DNA from: Paenibacillus sp. FSL H7-0331
GTDB lineage: Bacteria > Bacillota > Bacilli > Paenibacillales > NBRC-103111
Direction: 5' to 3'
DNA: 64,000 bases
Assembly: GCF_001956045.1 (NCBI RefSeq)
Contig: NZ_MRTH01000003.1
Coordinates: forward strand, 248,001 to 312,000
Shown here: positions 8,102 through 15,916 of the stretch, one piece after another
How the letters are laid out: each line of letters starts with the position of its first letter
Position numbering within the stretch: position 1 is the first letter of the stretch
Notes under the pieces: model-generated
Seen by the model: only the letters and a program-made list of their open reading frames with translations
Database searches by the model: none
What the model was told of the DNA's origin: nothing
Position numbers and translations under genes: made by a program

Positions 8102-8944
8102 GTGGACCAAGTCTTTAAAGCACTAACCATTGCAGGCTCGGACAGCGGTGGTGGAGCGGGCATTCAGGCTGATTTGAAAACTTTTCAAATGCTTGAGGTT
8201 TATGGAATGTCAGCGATTACAGCTGTAACCGCACAAAATACACTCGGAGTTCATGGTATTTATGATATTCCTATTGAAGGTATAGCGAAGCAAATTGAGT
8301 CGGTTATATCGGATATTGGCGTTGATGCGCTCAAGACCGGCATGCTGTCGCAGCCTGAAGTCATTGAACTGGTCGCGGATCTGGTGACTAAGCATAAGCT
8401 GAGTAAGCTCGTTGTTGATCCGGTGATGATTGCCAAGGGCGGTGCTGCGCTGTTGGCTGAGCATGCACAGGATGCGATGCGCAAGCGATTACTGCCGTTA
8501 GCGGCGCTGGTGACGCCGAACATTCCGGAGGCAGAGGTCATTATCGGGATGGAGATATCCTCATTGGATACCATGAAGGAAGCAGCGGTTCGAATTGTTG
8601 AACAATTTGGTTCAGCAGCTGCGATTATTAAAGGAGGGCATCGAATTGGCGATCCCACCGATGTCTTATATGACGGAAAGCAGTTTCATTTTTTCACCGC
8701 AGAACGTTATGAGACACGCCATACCCATGGAACAGGCTGTACATTCTCAGCTGCGATTACGGCTGAGCTTGCCAAAGGCAAGACCTTGACTGAAGCGGTA
8801 CAAACAGCCAAAACCTTCATCACACTGGCAATTCGACACGAGCTTGGTATTGGTGGCGGACACGGACCTACGAATCATTGGGCTTATTGGCGTGAAGCAC
8901 AGACTCATTCGGGTTTGCAGGCAAAGGAGCAAGGGAAATCATGA
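8102..8944 (+). CDS. thiD: Hydroxymethylpyrimidine/phosphomethylpyrimidine kinase
   Basis: 280 residues of the ribokinase-like ThiD/PdxK family. Motifs: ALTIAGSDSGGGAGIQADLKTF at the N-terminus, KTGML, VVDPVMIAKGG, VTPNIPEAE and the C-terminal HTHGTGCTFSAAI anion hole. It phosphorylates HMP and HMP-phosphate for thiamine synthesis; some Bacillus homologues mainly act on pyridoxal (PdxK), so the substrate is not certain. The start is GTG at 8102 with AGAAGGAGAG upstream; the ATG two bases earlier is out of frame. The stop overlaps the start of a 35-residue gene (ATGA). Confidence 0.9.
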   Translation: MDQVFKALTIAGSDSGGGAGIQADLKTFQMLEVYGMSAITAVTAQNTLGVHGIYDIPIEGIAKQIESVISDIGVDALKTGMLSQPEVIELVADLVTKHKLSKLVVDPVMIAKGGAALLAEHAQDAMRKRLLPLAALVTPNIPEAEVIIGMEISSLDTMKEAAVRIVEQFGSAAAIIKGGHRIGDPTDVLYDGKQFHFFTAERYETRHTHGTGCTFSAAITAELAKGKTLTEAVQTAKTFITLAIRHELGIGGGHGPTNHWAYWREAQTHSGLQAKEQGKS

Positions 8945-9048
8945 GCTATGAATATTTGATGCAAGCAGCCATGTTAATCATTCTGATGCTGGCCAGTTTT
9001 CCGGCTATCATGCTGTGGTCCAAATGGAGAAATAAGAAACGGAGATAA
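8941..9048 (+). CDS. 35-residue single-helix membrane peptide coupled to thiD
   Basis: Reads MSYEYLMQAAMLIILMLASF and ends KWRNKKRR. It has one hydrophobic helix and a strongly basic C-terminus, so the tail should stay in the cytoplasm. It starts in an ATGA overlap with the thiD stop and ends five bases before the next gene, so it is probably translated as part of the operon. No family is recognised. It is too short for most gene finders. Confidence 0.55.
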   Translation: MSYEYLMQAAMLIILMLASFPAIMLWSKWRNKKRR

Positions 9049-9053
9049 AACCC

Positions 9054-9491
9054 ATGTATTATGTCAATCATGAACAAATTGATTTGCGACTGAAGTTTAT
9101 TCCCACACTGATCGCGGCATGTGAGCAGCTGGAGAAAGTCTGGGAGCTGACACCATCATCCGAAAGGCTGCTGCTGCATCTGGCCCAGGAACGTATTCTG
9201 CATTTATCGATTGAGACCATTACCGACGTCGGCAGCTTGTTAATTGATGCGTTCATGATGCGGGATGCCAGCAGCTACGAGGATATTATTGAGATTCTAA
9301 GGGATGAGCGTGTATTTGAAGCAGATACAGCCGCTGTTTTTCGCGAGTTGGTACAGCTTCGGAAGTCGCTAGCGCAGGAGTATGCCAGCTATCCCCGAGA
9401 AACTCTTCACCCACTGATCGGTGCGCTCCCATCTGCACTTGCCATTTTTGAAGCTGTGGTTCCCGCGTTTATTAGCCGTGAGCTGGTATAA
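9054..9491 (+). CDS. DUF86/HepT-like protein (YutE-like)
   Basis: 145 residues, helical, resembling Bacillus YutE of the DUF86/HEPN (HepT-like) group. Visible: ERILHLSIETITDVGSLLIDAFMMRDASSYEDIIEILRDE and RKSLAQEY, which matches the R-X4-6-Y motif of HEPN ribonucleases. HepT proteins act as toxins beside an MNT nucleotidyltransferase. No MNT gene is adjacent here, and YutE-type copies are usually lone core genes, so toxin activity is not implied. Third gene of the thiD transcript. Confidence 0.75.
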   Translation: MYYVNHEQIDLRLKFIPTLIAACEQLEKVWELTPSSERLLLHLAQERILHLSIETITDVGSLLIDAFMMRDASSYEDIIEILRDERVFEADTAAVFRELVQLRKSLAQEYASYPRETLHPLIGALPSALAIFEAVVPAFISRELV

Positions 9492-9651
9492 GAATCCTTA
9501 GGAACTGCTGCCGCTGATCTTGTGAGAAAACTGGAAAGTTATGATACTTTTTAGTATAATAATTTACTTATAGCTGATTTTCATATACAATCTATTTATG
9601 AGCAGGATTGTCAGGTGAACACGACAGTAAACAATAAGGCGGTGAGACTAA

Positions 9652-10281
9652 GTGACCCAGGAATTTGATATGTCGACACGTAGAGTCGTACTGACCATGT
9701 TGAAAACCAAAGGACCTTTGGCTGTCAGCGAAATAGCCAAGCAGCTCGGAATTACGGAAATGGCTGTACGCCGGCATTTGAATACACTGGAACGCGATGG
9801 TCTGATCGAATCGAAGCTGGTACGCCAAGCGATGGGAAGACCGACGAATTTATATTCGCTGACGGAAAGTGCAGATGAATTATTTCCGAAGAATTACTAT
9901 AATTTGACATTAGATCTGTTAGGTGAGCTTGTGGAAGAAGCAGGCGAAGCCAAGGTACAGCTGTTATTTGAACGTCGTAAGGAAAAGATGATTGATCGCT
10001 ATGAAGAGCAAATGCAAGGCAAAGAGCTCGGGGATCGGGTTAAGGCGCTGGCGGAAATTCAGAATGCAAATGGTTACATGGTAAATTGGTCTGCTGACGA
10101 GGATGGTACCTTTGTCATCAATGAGCACAATTGTCCGATTTCTCAGGTAGCCAATCAGTATAATCATGCTTGCCATTGTGAACTGATGATGTTTGAGACT
10201 TTGCTTGGTGCCGATGTCAAGCGTACGGAATGCTTGGTCAAAGGCGGACTCAAATGCTCGTATTCGATACAAGCCAAATAA
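9652..10281 (+). CDS. SufR-like iron-sulfur transcriptional regulator
   Basis: 209 residues. The N-terminus is a winged helix-turn-helix (VSEIAKQLGITEMAVRRHLNTLERDGLI, then a GRPTNLYSLT wing), as in DeoR/SufR-type repressors. The C-terminal half has five cysteines: C161, C174, C176, C194 and C202. C161-X12-C174 equals the first spacing in cyanobacterial SufR, the [4Fe-4S]-dependent repressor of suf genes; the later spacings differ. I infer a metal- or Fe-S-sensing regulator. The start is GTG at 9652 preceded by AAGGCGGTG. No suf operon is in the window, so the target is unknown. Confidence 0.75.
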   Translation: MTQEFDMSTRRVVLTMLKTKGPLAVSEIAKQLGITEMAVRRHLNTLERDGLIESKLVRQAMGRPTNLYSLTESADELFPKNYYNLTLDLLGELVEEAGEAKVQLLFERRKEKMIDRYEEQMQGKELGDRVKALAEIQNANGYMVNWSADEDGTFVINEHNCPISQVANQYNHACHCELMMFETLLGADVKRTECLVKGGLKCSYSIQAK

Positions 10282-10322
10282 AAACGATCTCCCGCACATA
10301 ATTAGCGCAGGAGATCGTTTTT
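10280..10322. terminator. Bidirectional terminator between the SufR-like gene and the aldolase gene
   Basis: Arms AAAAACGATCTCC and GGAGATCGTTTTT around a 17-base loop; it serves both convergent genes. Confidence 0.85.
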
Positions 10323-10347
10323 ATTTTAAGGTATGATGACGGTCTGG

Positions 10348-10986
10348 TTACTTCACCCACACATTAGCTGTCAACGCTGCTGCTTTGTCACGAATCCATG
10401 AGAAATTACCAGCGGCAATTTCCTGCAAATTGATCAAAGACCCGCCAATTCCCAGACCATAGCAGCCCGCTTGTATAAATTGCCCAATGTTGGCCTCATT
10501 AACCCCGCCTACGGCTACCATCGGGATGTGATTAAGTGGTCCTTGAAGCTCTTTGATATAGGCTAATCCAAGGCTCGCTCCCGGGAATATTTTCACTGCG
10601 GTTGCGCCTGCTTTCCATGCCTTGACGATTTCAGTTGGCGTCATGGCTCCCGGGAAAATTGGAACCCCTTGCTCTACAGCATAACGAATAACATCCTCAT
10701 CCGTGTTTGGGGTGACTATGTAGGAGGCACCTGCCTCAATCGCTTGCTTCGCGTCTTCCATATCGAGTACGGTTCCCGCACCTATGTACATGTGATCGCC
10801 GAACTGCGCTTGCAGCTTGGTAATCATCGATAAGGCCCCAGACGTATTCAATGTTATTTCCATAGCTCGGATCCCGCCATCCAGCAGCGCTTGAGACAGA
10901 TCGTTAATATGACGTTCCTCCACCCCACGAACTATCGCTATAATCCGCGTTTTTTCAATCCATTGTAAACCTTGTTCACGATTCAT
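10348..10986 (-). CDS. eda: KDPG/KHG aldolase (2-dehydro-3-deoxy-phosphogluconate aldolase)
   Basis: About 212 residues, class I aldolase barrel. Motifs: IIAIVRG, AMEITLNTSGAL, IGAGTVLDMEDA, IVTPNTDEDVI, PGAMTPTEI, TAVKIFPGASLG (the Lys forms the Schiff base) and VAVGGVN. It cleaves KDPG to pyruvate and glyceraldehyde-3-phosphate, or 4-hydroxy-2-oxoglutarate, in the cytoplasm. The ATG at 10986 is favoured because GAGGTGG lies eight bases upstream; an ATG at 11007 is in frame. No KDG kinase gene is next to it, so it may serve hexuronate breakdown through genes elsewhere. Confidence 0.9.
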   Translation of the reverse strand: MNREQGLQWIEKTRIIAIVRGVEERHINDLSQALLDGGIRAMEITLNTSGALSMITKLQAQFGDHMYIGAGTVLDMEDAKQAIEAGASYIVTPNTDEDVIRYAVEQGVPIFPGAMTPTEIVKAWKAGATAVKIFPGASLGLAYIKELQGPLNHIPMVAVGGVNEANIGQFIQAGCYGLGIGGSLINLQEIAAGNFSWIRDKAAALTANVWVK

Positions 10987-11164
10987 GCTACCATCCACCT
11001 CATCCACAAGTTATGAGTCTATTATGCCACCTTTTGCACGAACAGGCTATTGCTCCACTAAACAAATTTGAGAAATGTGTGTCAAATCGCTGGGCTGCTA
11101 CCTATAATGTAGTATTCCATAGGCATTCGTCCTGGGAAGCTGCTTGGAAGGGAGGTCCGGATAC

Positions 11165-11626
11165 ATGGATTGGCCATTAATCGTTAGCTTAGCAGTGCTC
11201 ACAAGCGTGATGGTGATTGGAATTGCCCTACTCTTATGGATTGAAGTTCGTCGAGCCATCCGCAGGTCGTTAGCGATGATGGAGCGGATGGAGGCACAGA
11301 TGAAGGGTACGCTGGAAGACACCCAACAGCTGATCCAAACCACGCAAAGCCTGACAGTTGATATCCAGCGCCGTTTACATGCAGCAGATGGAATTATGCA
11401 GGCCATTCAGAGCACGGGTGAAGCCTCTGCGAGTCTATCCAAGTCTATTAAGGGGATATCGGGGGTGTTGTCCAATTCGATAACAGAGGCCCATGCTACT
11501 CTTCAAAATGAGCAAGATACGGTGCGTAATCTTATCGCCATGACGACTATGGGTGTGGAGCTGTGGCACAAATGGCAGTCTCGGAAACCTTCCAAACCAA
11601 GCTCACCTACGAATGAACAACAGTGA
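11165..11626 (+). CDS. DUF948 membrane-anchored protein (YtxG-like)
   Basis: About 153 residues: one N-terminal membrane helix (residues 4-28, WPLIVSLAVLTSVMVIGIAL), then a long helical coiled coil and a proline-rich polar tail. This is the DUF948 layout of Bacillus YtxG, a general stress protein. The ATG at 11165 has AAGGGAGGT upstream; an upstream TTG at 11144 precedes that site and is rejected. It overlaps nothing but sits 14 bases before a YtxH gene, the same order as in Bacillus. A TATAAT at 11103-11108 may be its -10 box. Confidence 0.8.
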   Translation: MDWPLIVSLAVLTSVMVIGIALLLWIEVRRAIRRSLAMMERMEAQMKGTLEDTQQLIQTTQSLTVDIQRRLHAADGIMQAIQSTGEASASLSKSIKGISGVLSNSITEAHATLQNEQDTVRNLIAMTTMGVELWHKWQSRKPSKPSSPTNEQQ

Positions 11627-11640
11627 AGGAGATGATCAGT

Positions 11641-12024
11641 TTGACAACCAATAACAGAAACAAGGATTTGTTGATCGGAGCGGTAGTAGGTACTGTATTG
11701 GGAGCAGTGACTGCACTGCTCTTTGCTCCCAAATCAGGCAAGGAGTTGAGAACGGATATTGCGGATGGTGTGCAGCAGGTTTCTACCAAGACCCAGCAGG
11801 CTGCAGAGTCGATTGCCGATAAAACGAAGCAACTGGCTGGTACCTTAAATGAAAAAACACAGCTAGCCGCGCAAACAGTGAGCCGCCATACATCGGAATG
11901 GTCCGAAAAAGCAAAGGAAACGGCATTGTCCTGGAAAAATAAAGCTTCATTGTCCATCACGGAAGGGACAACGGAATCCACGGAGAACGAGTTAACGACT
12001 CAGGACGAGTCTAAAGTAAGCTAG
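11641..12024 (+). CDS. YtxH-domain general stress protein
   Basis: About 127 residues. The N-terminal hydrophobic glycine-rich helix (LLIGAVVGTVLGAVTALLFAPKSGKELR) is the YtxH signature; the rest is a charged amphipathic helix rich in Ala, Thr, Gln and Lys, like LEA/apolipoprotein-type repeats. Bacillus YtxH is a sigma-B/sigma-H-controlled stress protein of unknown biochemistry, probably membrane-associated. The TTG at 11641 is chosen because AAGGAG lies nine bases upstream; the in-frame GTG at 11623 lies before that site. Confidence 0.85.
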   Translation: MTTNNRNKDLLIGAVVGTVLGAVTALLFAPKSGKELRTDIADGVQQVSTKTQQAAESIADKTKQLAGTLNEKTQLAAQTVSRHTSEWSEKAKETALSWKNKASLSITEGTTESTENELTTQDESKVS

Positions 12025-12065
12025 GTACACAAACCCGTTAGCAAAGCCTGGTTGGCCCCCACAAC

Positions 12066-12117
12066 AAAAAGACATGGTTCCAGCAGCGCCACTTCGTTGC
12101 CGTATCCGTGTCTTTTT
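12066..12117. terminator. Bidirectional terminator between ytxH-like and phosphodiester glycosidase genes
   Basis: Arms AAAAAGACATGG and CCGTGTCTTTTT pair with one G-U; T-rich on both outer sides. Confidence 0.8.
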
Positions 12118-12133
12118 ATTGTAAGGCTCAAAA

Positions 12134-13243
12134 TCACCATTTGGAGGCATCAATCTTGCTAGGGTCTAGACCTTCCCAAATATTACGTATCGGGGCCGAA
12201 TTGGGGTTATCAAAAACGAGCCATGCCGTAGGCAAATACCGTTCGCCATATTCACTGGAAGGACGGTTTACAATCTTATTGTCATGGACTAGAACTGTAG
12301 AGGAGCCACCATCCAGATTAGCAGCTGTCACCGCACCTTTTTCCAGAAATATTTGTTGAATATCATAGAGCGTGGCACCGATACTGTAGCCGGGCTGTCT
12401 GCCATCAATAATGGCAAACATGATCGTGCCATCTGCTTTTTGTGCCATCGCGGTCCGTGGTGCAACGCCCCAGCCGTCCGCCTGACTCTTGATCTGGCCC
12501 ACACCGTTAACGATAAACCGCGGTGCAAACGTAACCGCCTCCTGAACGCCCATTTGCAGCAGCTCACTTGGCTTGTATTTACCAGCAATCATCCGACCTT
12601 CCTTATCGATCGCCACGATATGATTCGCTGTATTCATGTCGCCATCGTTATAAAAAATCTTACCGCCTGAAATGACAATCCCGGTTGGCTGAAAGCCATT
12701 TCCTTTCCATTCCGGATCGACGAAGCCGCCTGCATTCACACCAGCAACCGCACCGAGACGCTGAACCATGGAGGATACCTTCTCGCCTTTGCCTGCTTTA
12801 CCGGGAACACCTATTCTAAGCTTTTTGGCGTCGTTGACAATCAACAGCTTGCCTTTGAAATTTTTCCCTTCGATCGGTTCGATTTGGACAAGCGGCTTTT
12901 TTTCGACAACTTTGGTTTCCACGGGCTTGTTCACCTGGACAAGCTTTTGATCCTTGATTTCGGCAAATTTATCAAATTGCTTCCAATAACTGTCGACACG
13001 TTTGTTAAGCTCTTCCTGACCAATCAAATAGACGGCCCAATGCCGATGCTGAGTAGAAATTAGTGTGTCAGCCATCATATAACGAAGATTGGAGCCCGAC
13101 TCTGTCAAAAAGAACCATAAACTGAACATCATCCCAAACATCATTAGCACGATAGAGGTATACAAGGTTAATGTGAGGATAACAGAGTTGCTTTTCTTTT
13201 TTACCTTCTTTTTGACGCCCCTTAATGCAGTTGTTGCTGCCAT
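12134..13243 (-). CDS. Membrane-anchored phosphodiester glycosidase (NAGPA/DUF2233)
   Basis: 369 residues. A lysine-rich start (VKKKVKKKS) is followed by one helix (about 20-47), a charged linker, and a C-terminal NAGPA domain. Motifs: GVNAGGFVD, PTGIVISGGKIFYN, FIVNGVG, PRTAMAQKADGTIMFAIIDGRQ and AANLDGGSSTVLV. The family includes N-acetylglucosamine-1-phosphodiester alpha-N-acetylglucosaminidase and Bacillus YngK/YtvI-neighbour-type exoenzymes; it hydrolyses sugar phosphodiesters in cell-surface polymers. The domain should face outward. The start has AAGGAAAGGA upstream. The target polymer is not known. Confidence 0.85.
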   Translation of the reverse strand: MAATTALRGVKKKVKKKSNSVILTLTLYTSIVLMMFGMMFSLWFFLTESGSNLRYMMADTLISTQHRHWAVYLIGQEELNKRVDSYWKQFDKFAEIKDQKLVQVNKPVETKVVEKKPLVQIEPIEGKNFKGKLLIVNDAKKLRIGVPGKAGKGEKVSSMVQRLGAVAGVNAGGFVDPEWKGNGFQPTGIVISGGKIFYNDGDMNTANHIVAIDKEGRMIAGKYKPSELLQMGVQEAVTFAPRFIVNGVGQIKSQADGWGVAPRTAMAQKADGTIMFAIIDGRQPGYSIGATLYDIQQIFLEKGAVTAANLDGGSSTVLVHDNKIVNRPSSEYGERYLPTAWLVFDNPNSAPIRNIWEGLDPSKIDASKW

Positions 13244-13299
13244 GTTCGATTCCTTTCCTTATCTCTATACTATGATCACTAATTAGTAGACGAAAAAAA

Positions 13300-13341
13300 A
13301 TAGAAAAAAGTTTCAGTACAAGACCGCACACTTTTTTCTAT
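13300..13341 (-). terminator. Strong terminator ending the LytTR-GGDEF-EAL / agr gene train
   Basis: On the reverse strand arms ATAGAAAAAAGT and ACTTTTTTCTAT pair perfectly over 12 bp, followed by eight T. It lies immediately after the GGDEF-EAL stop and is the only convincing terminator found on the reverse strand between here and 20.85 kb. Confidence 0.85.
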
Positions 13342-13344
13342 GAT

Positions 13345-15153
13345 TCAGATGATAGACAGTTGTTTATTTTCTCTAAGCAAAATTTCAAATTCATCAGCCG
13401 AAATCGGCTTACTGAACACATAGCCCTGAATTTCATCACAGCCTCGCATAATTAAAAAATCGAGCTGTTCCTTTGTTTCGACACCCTCTGCAAGGGATTT
13501 GATTTTTAATTGCTGAGCCATGGCAATAAGTGCCGTAACGATAGCGGCATTTTCCTCATCAAAGGTCACATCTCGGATGAACGATTGATCGATTTTGAGC
13601 GTATGTACTCGAAATCGCTTCAGATAGCTGAATGATGAGTAGCCGGTGCCAAAATCATCGATAGAAATAAAGACACCCATGGATCGCAGCTTTTGCATCG
13701 TTTCAATAATATAAGGGACGTTCGTCATAGCGACATTTTCTGTAATTTCCAGGCAGAGCAATGATGGATCAAGGCCCGTTTCCTCCAGAGTGTCCTCAAT
13801 GATTTGAACAAACTGAGGCTGATGGAATTGTATGGCTGAAATGTTGACAGAAACACGAAGCGGGTGGTTACCAAGCGATTGCCACTTTTTATTTTGAATG
13901 CAAGCTTGCCTCAGCACCCAATTGCCTATCGGAATAATAAGGCCGGTTTCCTCGGCCAGCGGTATAAATTCAGCAGGAGAGACCATTCCCCATTCCGGAT
14001 GAAACCAGCGGATGAGCGCCTCCATACCGAATATTTCACCATGGCTCAAATCGACAAAGGGCTGGTAATATACGTGGAATTCGTTACGCTCCAGTGCTTT
14101 ACGCAAATTAATTTCCAGACTCAATCTGTGCATAGAGCGTTTGTTCATTTCCGGATGATAGTAATGGTATGAATTCCCACCTTTCTCTTTGGAACGATAC
14201 ATCGCAATATCCGCATTTTTCAATAAGGTTTCTGCATCCGTACCGTCGTTCGGATAAAGACTGATTCCGATGCTGGCTGTCACAAACAGTTCCTGCTCTT
14301 CGAAAATAAAAGGTTCCTTGAGCAGCTCCGGAATCCCTTTGGCAAATTGAGCGGCTTCATCCATGCTGGCAATATTAGATAATAATACAATAAACTCGTC
14401 TCCGCCGAAGCGTGCAACAAGATCTTTATCCAGAACGTAATCTTTAAGCTTATTGGATAAAGCATGAAGGAGCAGATCGCCAACATGGTGCCCAAGTGTA
14501 TCGTTAATCACTTTGAAACGGTCCAAATCGAAGAAAATAATAGCCATTTTACCGTTGGTTCGTTCTGCTTCGGCGAAGCTCCTTTTAAGTCGCTGATCAA
14601 AATGCAATCGGTTTGGTAAATTGGTGAGAGCGTCGTGGTAAGCCATATGTACGATCTTTTCTTCTGCACGCTTGCGTTCGTTCACGGCACGGATCGTTGC
14701 ATAAGAACGAAGCAGTTGACCATCCTGAGTCTCGCTGATGATTTTTTCAAACAATTGATCATGTTTTTTGGGATTGTGTTCAGCAGAGCTCGGATCCGAT
14801 GTACGAATGAGCTGGATCACATTCTCCACATGTTCGCGGTGAATACGGGCCGTAGAAGCTACTTTGTACTTATTACGGTCCTGCTTGTTGAGATAGACGA
14901 TGCCTTTCTTATTGTCATATTCCGCCACATGATTCATATTGACGATATTGGCATTATCCAATAATCGAAAGCCATCCTCAAACAGCCATTCCTCCAAATT
15001 GTCGAATGAGAAGTCAAGGTAATACTGATGTTCTTGGGTATGAATAATAATTTCACGATCACGAATTTTGTCGATTTTGACAACTTCGCTGGAATCAATA
15101 ATCAGTATTTCTGACCCTCTCTTGCCATCTCGCGTGACGGGAATTTTCTGCAT
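13345..15153 (-). CDS. LytTR-GGDEF-EAL protein (cyclic-di-GMP turnover)
   Basis: 602 residues. Residues about 12-116 form a LytTR-like DNA-binding domain (EVVKIDKIRDREIIIHT, FDNLEEWLFEDGFRLLDN, IVNMNHVAEYD). A short helical linker leads to GGDEF (about 165-330) with an intact GGDEF at 250-254. The EAL domain (about 345-595) keeps EAL at 378-380, NIS, ITEN, DDFGTGYSS, KIDQSFI, AEGVET and QGY, so both cyclase and phosphodiesterase sites look usable. It starts 84 bases after agrD on the same strand and is followed by a strong terminator, so it probably belongs to the agr transcript. LytTR at the N-terminus of a GGDEF-EAL protein is unusual. It could bind DNA, or use LytTR for protein contact. 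Confidence 0.85.
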   Translation of the reverse strand: MQKIPVTRDGKRGSEILIIDSSEVVKIDKIRDREIIIHTQEHQYYLDFSFDNLEEWLFEDGFRLLDNANIVNMNHVAEYDNKKGIVYLNKQDRNKYKVASTARIHREHVENVIQLIRTSDPSSAEHNPKKHDQLFEKIISETQDGQLLRSYATIRAVNERKRAEEKIVHMAYHDALTNLPNRLHFDQRLKRSFAEAERTNGKMAIIFFDLDRFKVINDTLGHHVGDLLLHALSNKLKDYVLDKDLVARFGGDEFIVLLSNIASMDEAAQFAKGIPELLKEPFIFEEQELFVTASIGISLYPNDGTDAETLLKNADIAMYRSKEKGGNSYHYYHPEMNKRSMHRLSLEINLRKALERNEFHVYYQPFVDLSHGEIFGMEALIRWFHPEWGMVSPAEFIPLAEETGLIIPIGNWVLRQACIQNKKWQSLGNHPLRVSVNISAIQFHQPQFVQIIEDTLEETGLDPSLLCLEITENVAMTNVPYIIETMQKLRSMGVFISIDDFGTGYSSFSYLKRFRVHTLKIDQSFIRDVTFDEENAAIVTALIAMAQQLKIKSLAEGVETKEQLDFLIMRGCDEIQGYVFSKPISADEFEILLRENKQLSII

Positions 15154-15192
15154 AAAGACTCAGCTCCATAAGAGAAGGATTTGATAGCACAA

Positions 15193-15220
15193 TAGGGGCC
15201 GCGGCAAAGCGCAGCCCCTA
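15193..15220 (-). promoter_or_regulatory. Stable hairpin between agrD and the GGDEF-EAL gene
   Basis: Arms TAGGGGCCGCG (15193-15203) and CGCAGCCCCTA (15210-15220) give an 11-bp GC-rich stem with one mismatch and a six-base loop. No T-run follows on either strand, so it is not a standard terminator. It may act as an RNA-processing or stability element separating agrD from the downstream gene. Confidence 0.6.
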
Positions 15221-15237
15221 CATGTTACAATAACACA

Positions 15238-15360
15238 TTATTTTTTCAAAAGCTCTTGTGGAGTTTCAGGACGGTGCCCAATCCAGGAGTTTGTTGTTAC
15301 AAATACAGCAGCCAATGCCATCAGAATCATATTTGCAACAATAGCCAATTTTATTTTCAT
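15238..15360 (-). CDS. agrD: AgrD-like cyclic lactone autoinducer precursor
   Basis: 40 residues. An N-terminal amphipathic/hydrophobic half (MKIKLAIVANMILMALAAVF) is followed by VTTNSWIGH and the acidic-proline tail RPETPQELLKK. This matches the cyclic lactone autoinducer family seen in Bacillota: leader, short signal core, then a conserved ..RPE.P.ELLKK tail removed by AgrB. The core has serine rather than cysteine, so the likely ring is a lactone over SWIGH with a short N-terminal tail. It begins one base after the agrB stop; its ribosome site AAAGGAGGTG is encoded in the last agrB codons. No second precursor gene was found. Confidence 0.85.
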   Translation of the reverse strand: MKIKLAIVANMILMALAAVFVTTNSWIGHRPETPQELLKK

Positions 15361-15361
15361 A

Positions 15362-15916
15362 TTATGTACACCTCCTTTCTATAATATCTCTTAACTTGTA
15401 TGCAGGCTGCGTTGTCAATATGGCTTGTATAAAAAAAGCTGAAGTTAATACTGTAGATTGAAATATAAGATTGCTTAGAACCAACATAATAGCAACCCCT
15501 TTCAACAAAGGGTAAAATTTGGGGTCAAGACTGCTCATATTTTGTATATCATTAGGTGCAGTTCTGTAATAAATAAGAATCGATATCAAGTCTATGAATA
15601 AGTAATAGTAATTAAAAGTAAATGTCGAAAATCCGACACAGATAAAAATGAAGACTGAAAAGATACAACAAGATAACGAAGATGAAAGGTGAAGACCGCC
15701 AGTAATAGATCGTATAGCTACAAAAGCAATAATTCCCACCAGGCAAGCAGTGAAATGTCCAGCGAATGCAGAGATTAACAAAGAGATAATTACTGCCGTT
15801 GTTGTATTTATAAGCAAGCTCAATGCATATTTTAACACTGCCTCAGAGCCTGCATTAGCATTGTACTTACGAATTGACTTGGCAATAGATTCAGAATAAT
15901 AGTCGATAAAGTTCAT
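15362..15916 (-). CDS. agrB: AgrB-family autoinducer-processing membrane endopeptidase
   Basis: 184 residues with several membrane helices. The AgrB catalytic pair is visible: RSITGGLHLSSSLSCC puts His76 and Cys83 seven residues apart, as in Staphylococcus aureus AgrB (His77, Cys84). AgrB cuts the AgrD tail and forms the thiolactone or lactone ring at the membrane. It overlaps the upstream membrane-protein gene by four bases (ATGA) and precedes agrD by one base, so the three are translationally coupled. Base composition is visibly more A+T-rich than the flanking metabolic genes. Confidence 0.9.
   Translation of the reverse strand: MNFIDYYSESIAKSIRKYNANAGSEAVLKYALSLLINTTTAVIISLLISAFAGHFTACLVGIIAFVAIRSITGGLHLSSSLSCCIFSVFIFICVGFSTFTFNYYYLFIDLISILIYYRTAPNDIQNMSSLDPKFYPLLKGVAIMLVLSNLIFQSTVLTSAFFIQAILTTQPAYKLRDIIERRCT

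Noticed and set aside
11103..11108. TATAAT upstream of the DUF948 gene as a firm promoter
   Set aside because: No acceptable -35 box lies at 16-18 bases and no sigma-B consensus is present, so only the -10 is mentioned.
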